A stretch of DNA of 64,000 nt, from assembly GCF_006440675.2 (NCBI RefSeq), contig NZ_CP083951.1, forward strand, positions 5,179,501-5,243,500, given 5' to 3'. Of the stretch, positions 42,238 through 50,194 are shown in pieces. Below the pieces are notes generated by a model, which had not been told where the DNA came from, did not search any database, and was given only the letters and a program-made list of their open reading frames with translations. The stretch's first letter is position 1. Every line of letters starts with the position of its first letter. This DNA comes from Mesorhizobium sp. B2-8-5 (GTDB lineage: Bacteria; Pseudomonadota; Alphaproteobacteria; Rhizobiales; Rhizobiaceae). Made by a program: the position numbers and the translations under genes.

Positions 42238-42942
42238 TCAGATATCGAACTCGCCTTGCCCCTCGTCCATGGCGCTGACGGTCTCGGCGGCCAAGGCGCG
42301 GGTGATCGGCGTCTTGCGTTCGAGGGCTGCGCGATCGAGGCGCTCGACAACGCGCATCGCGGTGCCGAGCGAACGCTCGATGCGGCGCACCAGGTATTGC
42401 ACCACATGCGGCTCGACTTCGACCTGGCGGTCGGCGAACAGCTTTGTGATGACGCCGGCAAGCAAAAGGTCGTCGGGCTCGTGGATCTCGACCGTCGCCG
42501 CCGCCTTCAGCCGCGAGATGAGATCGGGCAGCGCGACGCGCCAGGCCGAGGGGAACCGCCTCGCCGTCAAAAGCAGCGTCGAGCCCGCGCCGCGCACGGC
42601 GTTGATCAGGTGGAACAGGCCCTGCTCGTCGATCGGCCACTTGTCGATATCGTCGATTAGCGCCGGCCTGGTGCCGAGACCGGCAATGTGCTCGTCGATC
42701 CGGCCGGGATCGATGGCGACGGCGTGCGTCCGATCCTGCCAGATCCGGGCGAGATGCGTCTTGCCGGAACCGGGCGGCCCTGCCAGCACGACCACCGGCG
42801 ACGGCCAGTCCGGCCAGCGGTCGATCAGCGATGCCGCCTGCGCATTGGTGCCCGAGACGACGAGTTCGTCGCGCGAATAGCCGGTGCCGTGGCCGAGATC
42901 GAGCGGCAGCTGGCGCGGCGTATCGGCTGGCTGAGCAGCCAT
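42238..42942 (-). CDS. hdaA: HdaA-type DnaA-related replication regulator
   Basis: 234 residues from the ATG at 42942; the open frame continues upstream into the transporter gene but that part is not coding. QLPLDLGHGTGYSRDELVVSGTNAQA is the DnaA/HdaA N-terminus, VVLAGPPGSGKTHLARIW the Walker A and ALIDDIDKW the Walker B; there is no DNA-binding domain IV. HdaA works with the sliding clamp to turn off ATP-DnaA and limit re-initiation. One base separates it from the AI-2E-type gene upstream, so it is the last gene of that operon. Confidence 0.87.
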   Translation of the reverse strand: MAAQPADTPRQLPLDLGHGTGYSRDELVVSGTNAQAASLIDRWPDWPSPVVVLAGPPGSGKTHLARIWQDRTHAVAIDPGRIDEHIAGLGTRPALIDDIDKWPIDEQGLFHLINAVRGAGSTLLLTARRFPSAWRVALPDLISRLKAAATVEIHEPDDLLLAGVITKLFADRQVEVEPHVVQYLVRRIERSLGTAMRVVERLDRAALERKTPITRALAAETVSAMDEGQGEFDI

Positions 42943-42943
42943 T

Positions 42944-44191
42944 TCAGCCCCGCTTCGAACGATGGCCGCCGCCGCGATCGGCTGGCAATGGCGGCACGGG
43001 CCGGGCGGCGTGACCCTTGTAAAGCGGCGATTCGAGATAGCGGCCAATGGCGAAGCGCACCAGCACGGCAATCGCCGCCGAGGCCGGGACGGCGATCAAA
43101 AGGCCGACGAAGCCGAACAGCGCGCCGAAGGCAAACAGCGCGAACATCAGCCAGACCGGATGCAGACCGACGCTTTTGCCGACCAGCCTCGGCTGTAGGA
43201 TGTTGCCCTCGATGAACTGGCCGACGAAGAACACGCAGGCCACCGCCACGATCATTGTCCAGTCCGGCCAGAACTGGACGAAGGCGACGCCGACGGCGAG
43301 CACCAGCCCGGTCAAGGAACCGACATAGGGGATGAAGGAGATCAGCCCGGCGAAGAAGCCGATCAGGATGGCGAAGTTCAGCCCGGTCAGCGTCAGACCC
43401 GTGGCATACATCGCGCCGAGCACCAGGCAGAGCGTGCCTTGACCGCGCACGAAGCCGGCGGTGGCGGTGTTGATGTCGCGGGCGAGCGCGCGCACCGTCT
43501 CGACATAGTCGCGCGGCACCCAGCTGTCGACCACCGCCACCATGCGGTCCCAGTCGAGCAGCATGTAGAAGGCGACGACCGGAGTGACGACGAACAGGCT
43601 GACGACCGATACCAGCGCCACGCCCGAACTCCAGATCGAGGTGAAGACGGTGGTGAGCAGCCCGAAGCCGGTGGTGAGCAGCGAGTTCAGCCCGTCGCGC
43701 AGGCCGGCGGCGTTGACGCCAAAGCGCTGCTCCAGCCATTTCGGGTCGAAGCTGGTGATCAGCGACTGCAGGCGGGTGAGATATTCCGGCAGCTTGCGGG
43801 CGAAATCGGCCATCTGGGTGGCCAGCACCGGCACCAGGATAACGAAGGCCAGCACCACGACGACGATGAAGGCAATCAGGATCACTACCGTCGCCATCAG
43901 GCGCGAGAGGCCGAGCCGCTGCAGCCAGTCGGCGACCGGGTCGAGGAAATAGGCGAGCACCATGCCGGCGACGAAAGGCAGGAGGATGCCCGAGAAGACA
44001 TAGAGGAACAGCGCCAGCAGGATAGCCGTGGCCAGCCAGAAGAAGGCCTGGCGGCGAAGCCCGCCCGAGCTGTCGTCGGCCGCGATCACCGCGGCGTCAT
44101 TGTCAGGCGCCCGTGTTGGAGCCGCCCGACTTGCCGATGCCCGACTTGATGTCGCCGGTCTGGGAGTTGCTCGTCCGGGAGCCTTCGCCAT
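42944..44191 (-). CDS. AI-2E family transporter (UPF0118 / PerM-like)
   Basis: 415 residues from the ATG at 44191, with seven to eight membrane helices and the family blocks FFWLATAILLALFLYVFSGIL, VVAFYMLLDWD, and GLISFIPYVGSLTG. The first 89 bases overlap the CDP-alcohol phosphatidyltransferase gene; a GTG at 44089 would remove the overlap and leave a more usual length of 381. The family includes AI-2 exporters and Na+/H+ antiporters. In many alphaproteobacteria this gene precedes hdaA, as here. Confidence 0.87.
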   Translation of the reverse strand: MAKAPGRATPRPATSSRASASRAAPTRAPDNDAAVIAADDSSGGLRRQAFFWLATAILLALFLYVFSGILLPFVAGMVLAYFLDPVADWLQRLGLSRLMATVVILIAFIVVVVLAFVILVPVLATQMADFARKLPEYLTRLQSLITSFDPKWLEQRFGVNAAGLRDGLNSLLTTGFGLLTTVFTSIWSSGVALVSVVSLFVVTPVVAFYMLLDWDRMVAVVDSWVPRDYVETVRALARDINTATAGFVRGQGTLCLVLGAMYATGLTLTGLNFAILIGFFAGLISFIPYVGSLTGLVLAVGVAFVQFWPDWTMIVAVACVFFVGQFIEGNILQPRLVGKSVGLHPVWLMFALFAFGALFGFVGLLIAVPASAAIAVLVRFAIGRYLESPLYKGHAARPVPPLPADRGGGHRSKRG

Positions 44192-44720
44192 AGCCGCTCA
44201 TATGCCTTAGCCAAGCCACGAGATAGGCTGCGGCCGAAGCCACGGTCAAGACCCCGGTCAGCAATATGAGCGCGGTCCGCAACGGGCCGAGATGCACCGA
44301 GAAGGCCAACTCGCCCAGCGCAAGCGCCGCCAGCACGATCTGGGCCGCGGTGTTGGCCTTCGACACGAAGAGCGGCTTCATCTCGACCGGATGGCTCATG
44401 ACGCTGGACAAGAGCACGGCGCAGACGATCAACCCGTCACGCGAGACCATGGTCACCACCAGCCAGAGCGGCAGTTCGCCGGCAAAACCCATGACGACGA
44501 AGACCGAGACCAGCAGAAGCTTGTCGGCGATGGGATCGAGATAGGCGCCGAGGCTGGACGACTCGTTCCAGCGACGCGCGATGAAGCCATCGATGCCATC
44601 GGAGATGCCGGCGACGAGGAACCCGGCGAAGGCCCAATCCCAAAGCGACTGCAGCATGGCGAGCACCACCGCGGGCACGAGCAGCAGCCGCATGATCGTG
44701 ATCATGTTGGGAAGGGTCAC
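44103..44720 (-). CDS. CDP-alcohol phosphatidyltransferase (PgsA-like)
   Basis: 205 residues from the GTG at 44720 (GGGA upstream). LPNMITIMRLLLVP is the standard N-terminus and SDGIDGFIARRWNESSSLG followed by AYLDPIADK is the CDP-alcohol transferase motif with its three Asp ligands. It makes a phosphatidyl-alcohol, most simply phosphatidylglycerophosphate or a cardiolipin precursor, in the inner membrane. The last 30 residues are Ser/Gly-rich (GEGSRTSNSQTGDIKSGIGK) and overlap the next gene. Confidence 0.88.
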   Translation of the reverse strand: MTLPNMITIMRLLLVPAVVLAMLQSLWDWAFAGFLVAGISDGIDGFIARRWNESSSLGAYLDPIADKLLLVSVFVVMGFAGELPLWLVVTMVSRDGLIVCAVLLSSVMSHPVEMKPLFVSKANTAAQIVLAALALGELAFSVHLGPLRTALILLTGVLTVASAAAYLVAWLRHMSGYGEGSRTSNSQTGDIKSGIGKSGGSNTGA

Positions 44721-44787
44721 GTGATGTCCCGTCGTGTTGTAGAGAAAAAGAATGAGTGAGATAGCGGGTGGGCGCAAGGGAGGAACT

Positions 44788-44854
44788 GCTATCTCCCCCT
44801 CGTGGGAAGATGGCCGGGCAGGGCCAGAGAGGGCGCGAAGGAACGCCGGTATTG
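44788..44854. repeat. Interspersed G/C-block repeat (degenerate)
   Basis: TATCTCCCCCTCGTGGGAAG, then ATGGCCGGGCAGGGCCAGAG. Same order of blocks as the 19304 element, with several changes. Lies between divergent genes. Confidence 0.7.
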
Positions 44855-44905
44855 GACACGAGATCCTAAAGAAGCTGATAGGCTGCACGCCAAGGGGAGT
44901 CGCGC

Positions 44906-45565
44906 ATGTCGGTAAACATCTACGCCTATTGGGGCCCGAGGAAACGCACAGCCGAGGATTTGATCCCGCAACTTCAAGCGCATTTCCGAGCGTTAGCTGC
45001 AGCCGATAAGAGGCTCGCCAACTGGGCTCCATTGGGAAGATCCCTTAAAAAGGCGATGGCATCCGAACCTATCGACACATCGGCAGCCGGTAACCTGCTG
45101 CACCTGCTGGAGAAAGGCCAAAGCAAGACGGACATGCCGCCGCGACAGCCCATTCCAGAATTGGGTTACTGCATTTCCCTCTGGAACCAGCGCCGTGGAG
45201 ACGTGGAAGCGTCAACGTCGATCCATTGTGCGGCGTGTTCCGATTTTCTGTCACAAGACAGTCAGAACAATGCTTGCTTGGAGCTCAACTGCATGGCCGA
45301 GGCGAAGCCTTTTGGGACGGAAATCGTGCTCGCGCTATTCCGCAGCTTCGTCGAAATCTGGAAACCCGACTGGGGCTCGATTTGGCGCGATGTCCAGGAA
45401 GGGCATCCGGCGAGCAGCCGCGAGGATCCGACGCGTGTTCAGTATGCGTTTTACCAACAACAGGGGTTGGCATCGCAACAACGAACCGTGGGAAAAGAGA
45501 TTAGTGTTCCCCACGGGCGTATGTGGGTGGATGAAACGGTCGCACCCATTCTAGAGGAAATTTGA
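44906..45565 (+). CDS. Imm52-type immunity protein (orphan)
   Basis: 219 residues; GGGGAG 6 bases upstream. MSVNIYAYWGPRKRTAEDLI, FRALAAADKRLANWAPLG, FRSFVEIWKPDWG and the end VPHGRMWVDETVAP resemble the Imm52 family (PF15579), immunity proteins that neutralise polymorphic or contact-dependent toxins. No toxin, RHS, VgrG or two-partner secretion gene lies nearby. Base composition is slightly lower in G+C than in the purM region. It may protect against toxins made by neighbours. A domain search would confirm the assignment. Confidence 0.65.
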   Translation: MSVNIYAYWGPRKRTAEDLIPQLQAHFRALAAADKRLANWAPLGRSLKKAMASEPIDTSAAGNLLHLLEKGQSKTDMPPRQPIPELGYCISLWNQRRGDVEASTSIHCAACSDFLSQDSQNNACLELNCMAEAKPFGTEIVLALFRSFVEIWKPDWGSIWRDVQEGHPASSREDPTRVQYAFYQQQGLASQQRTVGKEISVPHGRMWVDETVAPILEEI

Positions 45566-45579
45566 CTGCCATACTCGCA

Positions 45580-45640
45580 AAGCTGGCGGGACCCCTCTGT
45601 CCTGTCGGACATCTCCCCGCAAGGGAGGAGATTGACAGCT
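45580..45640. repeat. Interspersed G/C-block repeat, inverted copy
   Basis: GCTGGCGGGACCCCTCTGTC, then CTGTCGGACATCTCCCCGCA and AGGGAGGAGATTGACAGC. Same orientation as the copy at 19436. Lies between the Imm52 and purM genes. Confidence 0.85.
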
Positions 45641-45727
45641 CGATCGCCTCGCCCACTTTCCACGGTTTTGTCCGCCTCGACGACCGTCATCCTTGCTCCC
45701 CGAAACCATTCATGCGAAGAGCCCGCA

Positions 45728-46831
45728 ATGACAAACAGGGACGAGCCGACCATGAGCAAAGGCGACCAGGCCAAGCGCAAGAACGGGCTCACCTATGCCG
45801 AGGCTGGCGTCGATATCGATGCCGGGAACCTGATGGTCGAGAAGATCAAGCCGCTGGTGCGCACGACGCGCCGGCCGGGCGCCGACGGTGAGATCGGCGG
45901 CTTCGGCGGGCTGTTCGACCTGAAGGCCGCCGGCTTCACCGACCCGGTGCTGGTCGCGGCCAATGACGGCGTCGGCACCAAGCTCAAGATCGCCATCGAC
46001 GCCGGCAAGCACGATACGATCGGCATCGACCTCGTCGCCATGTGCGTCAACGACATCGTCGTGCAGGGCGCCGAGCCGCTGTTCTTCCTCGACTATTTCG
46101 CCACAGGCAAGCTCGACCCGGACCAGGGCGCTTCGATCGTCGGCGGCATCGCGCAAGGCTGCCGGCAGGCCGGCTGCGCGCTGATCGGCGGCGAGACGGC
46201 GGAAATGCCCGGCATGTATCACGACAAGGACTATGACCTCGCCGGCTTTGCCGTGGGTGCTGCCGAACGCGGCCAGTTGCTGCCGACCGACGACATCGTC
46301 GAGGGCGACATGCTGCTCGGCCTTGCCTCGTCCGGCCTGCACTCCAACGGCTTTTCGCTGGTGCGCCGCATCGTTGCCACGAGCGGCCTTGGCTGGAGCG
46401 ATCCGGCGCCGTTCAACGAGGAACTGAGCCTCGCGGAAGCGCTGCTCGAGCCGACGCGCATCTATGTGAAGTCGATCCTGAAGGCGATCCGCAACACGCA
46501 TGGCATCAAGGCGCTGGCCCACATCACCGGCGGCGGTTTCCCGGAAAACATTCCGCGCGTGCTGCCCAAGGATTTCTCCGCCGAGCTCGATCTCGAGGCA
46601 ATCGACGTGCCGCCGGTGTTCTCGTGGCTGGCCAAGACCGGCGGCGTGGCGCCGGAAGAAATGATGCGCACCTTCAACTGCGGCATCGGCATGGTCCTCG
46701 CCGTCGCTTCCGGCCAGGCGGCGCAAGTGGCGGCAGTGCTGCAGGAAGCCGGCGAAACGGTAACGCCGATCGGCCGCATCGTGCCGCGCCGAGACGCTGG
46801 CGTCATCTATCGGGGCTCGATCGGCCTATGA
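45728..46831 (+). CDS. purM: Phosphoribosylformylglycinamidine cyclo-ligase (AIR synthetase)
   Basis: 367 residues from the ATG at 45728 (GAAGAG upstream; another ATG is at 45752). [29 protein letters not shown] and [14 protein letters not shown] are PurM blocks; [16 protein letters not shown] and [12 protein letters not shown] follow. It forms the imidazole ring of purines (FGAM to AIR). The stop overlaps the purN start (ATGA), giving a purMN operon. Confidence 0.97.
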   Translation: MTNRDEPTMSKGDQAKRKNGLTYAEAGVDIDAGNLMVEKIKPLVRTTRRPGADGEIGGFGGLFDLKAAGFTDPVLVAANDGVGTKLKIAIDAGKHDTIGIDLVAMCVNDIVVQGAEPLFFLDYFATGKLDPDQGASIVGGIAQGCRQAGCALIGGETAEMPGMYHDKDYDLAGFAVGAAERGQLLPTDDIVEGDMLLGLASSGLHSNGFSLVRRIVATSGLGWSDPAPFNEELSLAEALLEPTRIYVKSILKAIRNTHGIKALAHITGGGFPENIPRVLPKDFSAELDLEAIDVPPVFSWLAKTGGVAPEEMMRTFNCGIGMVLAVASGQAAQVAAVLQEAGETVTPIGRIVPRRDAGVIYRGSIGL

Positions 46832-47535
46832 GCAGGAAACGCACGGTCGTCCTGATCTCGGGACGCGGCTCCAACATGACGGCGCTGATCGCCGCGGCCG
46901 CCGATCCAAGCTATCCGGCGGAAATCGTCGGCGTCATTTCCGACCGCGCCAACGCGGCCGGCCTCGGCATCGCCCAGTCGCGCGGCATCGCCACCAAGGT
47001 CATCCAGCGCGCCGACCATCCGAGCAAGGATGCCTATGACGCCGCGATCGATGCCGCGCTCACCGGCTTCGGCGCAGACATCGTCGCCCTGGCCGGCTAT
47101 ATGCGCATCCTCGGCCGCGGCCTCGTCGAGAAATGGCAGGGACGCATGGTCAACATCCACCCTGCCCTGCTGCCGGCCTTCAAGGGTTTGGACACGCATG
47201 CGCGCGCGATCCGCGCCGGCGTTCGCATCCATGGCTGCTCGGTGCATTTTGTCACCCCCGAGATGGACGACGGCCCGATCATCGCCCAGGCCGCCGTGCC
47301 GGTGATGGTCGGCGACAATGAGGACACGCTGGCCGCGCGGGTGCTGAAGGTCGAGCACCGGCTCTACCCGCTGGCGCTGGGGCTCGTCGCCGAAGGCAAG
47401 GCGCGCATGGAAAAGGGCCACACCGTGCTTGCCCATTTCGCCGACGATGCCGAAAACGCCACCTCGGTGGTGATGGCGCCGGATCCGCTGCGCGAGGAGA
47501 GAGACCTCGAACAGCTGGCGCGGATCACGCCGTAG
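46828..47535 (+). CDS. purN: Phosphoribosylglycinamide formyltransferase
   Basis: 235 residues. [15 protein letters not shown] is the PurN phosphate loop; [18 protein letters not shown] holds the catalytic His of HPALLP; the [16 protein letters not shown] block contains the catalytic Asp. Uses 10-formyl-THF to make FGAR from GAR. It starts inside the purM stop codon and is translationally coupled. The stop is 8 bases before the sixA-like start. Confidence 0.97.
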   Translation: MSRKRTVVLISGRGSNMTALIAAAADPSYPAEIVGVISDRANAAGLGIAQSRGIATKVIQRADHPSKDAYDAAIDAALTGFGADIVALAGYMRILGRGLVEKWQGRMVNIHPALLPAFKGLDTHARAIRAGVRIHGCSVHFVTPEMDDGPIIAQAAVPVMVGDNEDTLAARVLKVEHRLYPLALGLVAEGKARMEKGHTVLAHFADDAENATSVVMAPDPLREERDLEQLARITP

Positions 47536-47543
47536 AGTCGTCA

Positions 47544-48059
47544 ATGCCCGTAAAACAACTGCTTATCCTGCGCCATGCCAAGTCGAGCTGGGACAATCCC
47601 TCCCTCGCCGATTTCGATCGGCCGCTCGGGCCACGCGGGCTGAAGACGGCGCCGCTGATAGGGCGCGAGCTTGCCCGGCGCGGCTGGCTGCCGGACCTGG
47701 CGCTGGTCTCGCCGGCGCTGCGCACCCGCGACACCTGGCGGCTGGTCGCGGCCGAACTGCCCAAGCATGTGCCAGCACAATTTGCCGAGGAACTCTACGA
47801 GGCGGCGGCCGGCGCCATCCTGGCGCGTGTGCGGCAGGCCAAGGCGGAGAGCCTGCTGGTGATCGGCCACAATCCCGGCCTGCAGCATTTTGCGCTGCGG
47901 CTGGCCGGCGCCGGATCGGATGAGGCTGTCTTCAAGAAGATCGAAGCGAAGTTCCCGACGGCGGCGCTCGCGCGGTTCACGCTGGACGAGGATTGGGTGG
48001 ACCTCGACTTCCACGGCGCGCGCCTGACGCATTGTGTTCGGCCGAAGGATTTGGCCTAG
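47544..48059 (+). CDS. SixA-type histidine phosphatase
   Basis: 171 residues. LLILRHAKSSWDNP carries the RHG-like catalytic His of SixA phosphatases, with the second His in VIGHNPGLQHF and Arg in ALRTRDTW. SixA proteins remove phosphate from histidine phosphotransfer domains; the alphaproteobacterial relatives are less well known. It starts 8 bases after purN and may be cotranscribed with it. Confidence 0.9.
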   Translation: MPVKQLLILRHAKSSWDNPSLADFDRPLGPRGLKTAPLIGRELARRGWLPDLALVSPALRTRDTWRLVAAELPKHVPAQFAEELYEAAAGAILARVRQAKAESLLVIGHNPGLQHFALRLAGAGSDEAVFKKIEAKFPTAALARFTLDEDWVDLDFHGARLTHCVRPKDLA

Positions 48060-48108
48060 AGCGAACCGTCGATCTCCTCGCACTGGATCGGTGCTGCTCG
48101 CCGCATAA

Positions 48109-48141
48109 GACAAAAGGCGGCGGAGCAAGTCCGCCGCCTTT
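48109..48141 (-). terminator. Terminator of DUF680 gene 1
   Basis: Twelve-base arms AAAGGCGGCGGA and TCCGCCGCCTTT around GCAAG; on the reverse strand the stem ends in TTTTGTC. It can also stop the convergent sixA-like transcript. Confidence 0.75.
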
Positions 48142-48162
48142 GACAGTTCAAAGCGTCAAAGA

Positions 48163-48405
48163 TCAGTTGCCCCAGATGCCCTGGCCCGGGTCGGACCAAG
48201 CCTTGGATCCAGCCGAACCTGTCGTCATCGAGGTGTCGACATCGGCCTGCTTGGCAACCTCACGCTTGCCGACCGAAGCCGTATAGGCCCTGTCGACGCC
48301 GGCCGTCGGCCGGTTGACGTCATTGGGGTCGTAGTGATCGCTGCCGGCGAAGGCGGAGCCCATCGCGAGAAGCATTGCGGCAGTGGTGAGAGCGATCCTG
48401 GTCAT
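48163..48405 (-). CDS. DUF680 family small exported protein, copy 1
   Basis: 80 residues from the ATG at 48405 (AAGGAAAA upstream). Signal peptide MTRIALTTAAMLLAMGSAFA, then the family signature GSDHYDPNDVNRP and a short variable tail ending WGN. DUF680 (PF05079) proteins are small exported proteins known almost only from Mesorhizobium; their function is unknown. This is the most divergent of the four copies with a Lys/Glu-rich middle. A 15-bp tandem repeat lies 166-195 bases upstream. Confidence 0.87.
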   Translation of the reverse strand: MTRIALTTAAMLLAMGSAFAGSDHYDPNDVNRPTAGVDRAYTASVGKREVAKQADVDTSMTTGSAGSKAWSDPGQGIWGN

Positions 48406-48570
48406 TTCGGTTTTCCTTGTTCGTTCGGCTTCATCGGGGCGGAGGCCTTGGGAGGATGACCCCGCTGCCGACAAGACCCGCGGCGGCCGGGATTTATTCC
48501 CGGCCCGCTCGCTTTCTTTAGCGGCCCCGGCAGCGTCGGCCCAAACTTCGCCGAGAAAAAGACAAACGAT

Positions 48571-48600
48571 TACAAATGCTTGTGATACAAATACTTGTGA
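48571..48600. repeat. Two tandem 15-bp repeats upstream of DUF680 gene 1
   Basis: TACAAATGCTTGTGA (48571-48585) followed directly by TACAAATACTTGTGA (48586-48600), differing at one base. Each unit is a near-palindrome (ACAA..TTGT). Immediately after, TTGTGAA-N5-TTCACAA (48595-48613, on either strand) is a perfect inverted repeat that overlaps the second unit. Confidence 0.75.
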
Positions 48601-48631
48601 AGCGATTTCACAATGCCGGTAGCCGGCTGTA

Positions 48632-48664
48632 GAAAAACAGAGCGGCGGGACAAGCCCGCCGCTC
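48632..48664 (-). terminator. Terminator of DUF680 gene 2
   Basis: Ten-base arms GAGCGGCGGG and CCCGCCGCTC around ACAAG; the reverse strand continues TGTTTTTC. Nearly identical to the hairpin at 49158. Confidence 0.85.
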
Positions 48665-48685
48665 GAGGTCTTGGAACCAGGCCAT

Positions 48686-48892
48686 TCAGCGGTTGCCGAA
48701 AAGATCCTGATCAGCGGCCTGGGCCGCCGGCTTCTGGACATTCGCGCCCGAATTCTTGATCGAAGCGGTGAACGAGCTGTCGACCGAAGCAGTCGGCCGG
48801 TTGGCCTCATTGGGGTTGTAGTGGTCCGACCCAGCGAAGGCGGCGCCAGTGGCGACAAGCAGGGCGGCGGCGGTAAGAGCGATCTTGGTCAT
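48686..48892 (-). CDS. DUF680 family small exported protein, copy 2
   Basis: 68 residues. Signal peptide MTKIALTAAALLVATGAAFA then GSDHYNPNEANRP, ending QDLFGNR. The first 33 residues are identical to copy 3, and the 3' terminators are also near-identical, so copies 2 and 3 arose by a duplication that included the terminator. The middle part differs (TASVDSSFTASIKNSGANVQ). Confidence 0.9.
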   Translation of the reverse strand: MTKIALTAAALLVATGAAFAGSDHYNPNEANRPTASVDSSFTASIKNSGANVQKPAAQAADQDLFGNR

Positions 48893-49157
48893 TTCAAATA
48901 CTCCTGGTTTCGGGTTGCGCTGTTTGATCAGGCGCGATCGACGATCAGATGACCTAGTGGATCGGCACAGGGGTAGCCTCGGACATCGCCCGGGTGCTGC
49001 CCGCTCGTTCGACACACTTGAATTTCCTTGGCATCGGCCCCGTCTATCGGCCCTTACTCCCACTTCGACGGCACCAGGGGCATCGTTACAGCATCACCGC
49101 TTCGTGATGAATGCTTGATCAACCCTGAAAAAGCCTGCCCGGGAGCAGCCGGCCTTA

Positions 49158-49190
49158 GAAAAACAGAGCGGCGGGACAAGCCCGCCGCTT
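49158..49190 (-). terminator. Terminator of DUF680 gene 3
   Basis: AGCGGCGGG-ACAAG-CCCGCCGCT, then TGTTTTTC on the reverse strand. Same hairpin as at 48632. Confidence 0.85.
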
Positions 49191-49214
49191 TGACGTCTTG
49201 GAAGACCAGGGCAT

Positions 49215-49412
49215 TCAGCGGTTGCCGAACAGATCCTGGGCAGGAGCCTGGGTCGCCGGCTTCTGGACGTTCGCGTCCGAAGTCTTGACCGAAGCAGTAA
49301 TCGAGGTGTCGACCGGCCGGTTGGCTTCGTTGGGGTTGTAGTGGTCGGACCCAGCGAAAGCGGCGCCAGTGGCGACGAGGAGGGCGGCAGCGGTAAGAGC
49401 GATCTTGGTCAT
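49215..49412 (-). CDS. DUF680 family small exported protein, copy 3
   Basis: 65 residues. Same signal peptide and GSDHYNPNEANRP as copy 2, with a three-residue deletion (RP-VDTSITASVKTSDANVQ) and the same QDLFGNR end. It is followed by its own terminator. Confidence 0.9.
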   Translation of the reverse strand: MTKIALTAAALLVATGAAFAGSDHYNPNEANRPVDTSITASVKTSDANVQKPATQAPAQDLFGNR

Positions 49413-49476
49413 TTGAGTTACTCCAAATTCAAGGATGATGGGTTGATGGTCAGATTTTGGTCAGACTGGAACCAGC

Positions 49477-49710
49477 TTAGTGGTTGCCCCAGAGGCCCTG
49501 GCCGGATTCCTGCTGGTTCGAGCTGGGCGCATTCTTGATGAAGCGCTGTTCGAACTTGTTGATCGAGCCGGTAACGGTCCGGTCGACGTTGCCCGCAGGG
49601 GCCGTCACGGCCGACTGGCTGGCGTCGTTGGGGTTGTAATGGTCGCTGCCGGCGAAAGCGCTGCCCGTGGCAATGAGGAAAGCAGCGGCGGCAAAAGCAA
49701 TCTTGTTCAT
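49477..49710 (-). CDS. DUF680 family small exported protein, copy 4
   Basis: 77 residues from the ATG at 49710. Signal peptide MNKIAFAAAAFLIATGSAFA, family signature GSDHYNPNDASQS, ending QGLWGNH. The middle is longer and more basic (NKFEQRFIKNAPSSN). No terminator hairpin was recognised between it and copy 3. First gene of the leftward series, divergent from the two-component genes. Confidence 0.88.
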   Translation of the reverse strand: MNKIAFAAAAFLIATGSAFAGSDHYNPNDASQSAVTAPAGNVDRTVTGSINKFEQRFIKNAPSSNQQESGQGLWGNH

Positions 49711-49833
49711 TTTAGGTACTCCAGATTTCAAAAAGTCATGTCCGTCTAGTGGCGTGCCGTAATGGAAATTCGCGTCGCTCGGACCACCCCGAAATGGGTC
49801 GGCCTTATTGCCATTTCCAATCACGAAAAGTTG

Positions 49834-49854
49834 CGAACCGAACCGTTCGGTTCG
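49834..49854. promoter_or_regulatory. Perfect 10-bp-arm palindrome
   Basis: CGAACCGAAC, one base, GTTCGGTTCG: a perfect inverted repeat. It lies in the 484-base region between DUF680 copy 4 and the response regulator gene, 124 bases upstream of the copy 4 start. The half GAACCG recurs at 49995. Confidence 0.6.
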
Positions 49855-49994
49855 ATCTTGAAATTGGGCGAAGGACGCAGCGGCCACATTCTTATCGTTT
49901 AATATCAATCGGTTACAGAAAAGGTCGCGCGATACGGCATCCTGGTAAGGGCTGCCGGTGTTCACCATAGCTACACGAACCGTCAACATTAATT

Positions 49995-50008
49995 GAACCG
50001 ACCGGTTC
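49995..50008. promoter_or_regulatory. Related palindrome GAACCG-AC-CGGTTC
   Basis: Perfect 6-bp arms with a 2-base spacer, sharing the GAACCG half-site with the palindrome at 49834. It is 187 bases before the response-regulator start codon. AACCG..CGGTT dyads of this type are commonly bound by TetR-type dimers. Confidence 0.55.
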
Positions 50009-50194
50009 GATTTCCTCGCTTGCCCGACCGAACAAGCGGCTCGGCAGGTGCCGCGACCGGGATGGCGACCGCCGGGAAACCACGTTTGCCTTGCGCGCGG
50101 ATCGATACTATCGGTTGCCTCGGGAACCAATTTGGACGCCGCCTGCCGCGCTTTGGCGTCGGTCGACGCCATTGGGAGGAAACAGCGACAAACG

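Noticed and set aside
48571..48613. Replication origin iterons
   Set aside because: Only two repeat units, no DnaA boxes or rep gene nearby; a regulator site is the simpler reading.
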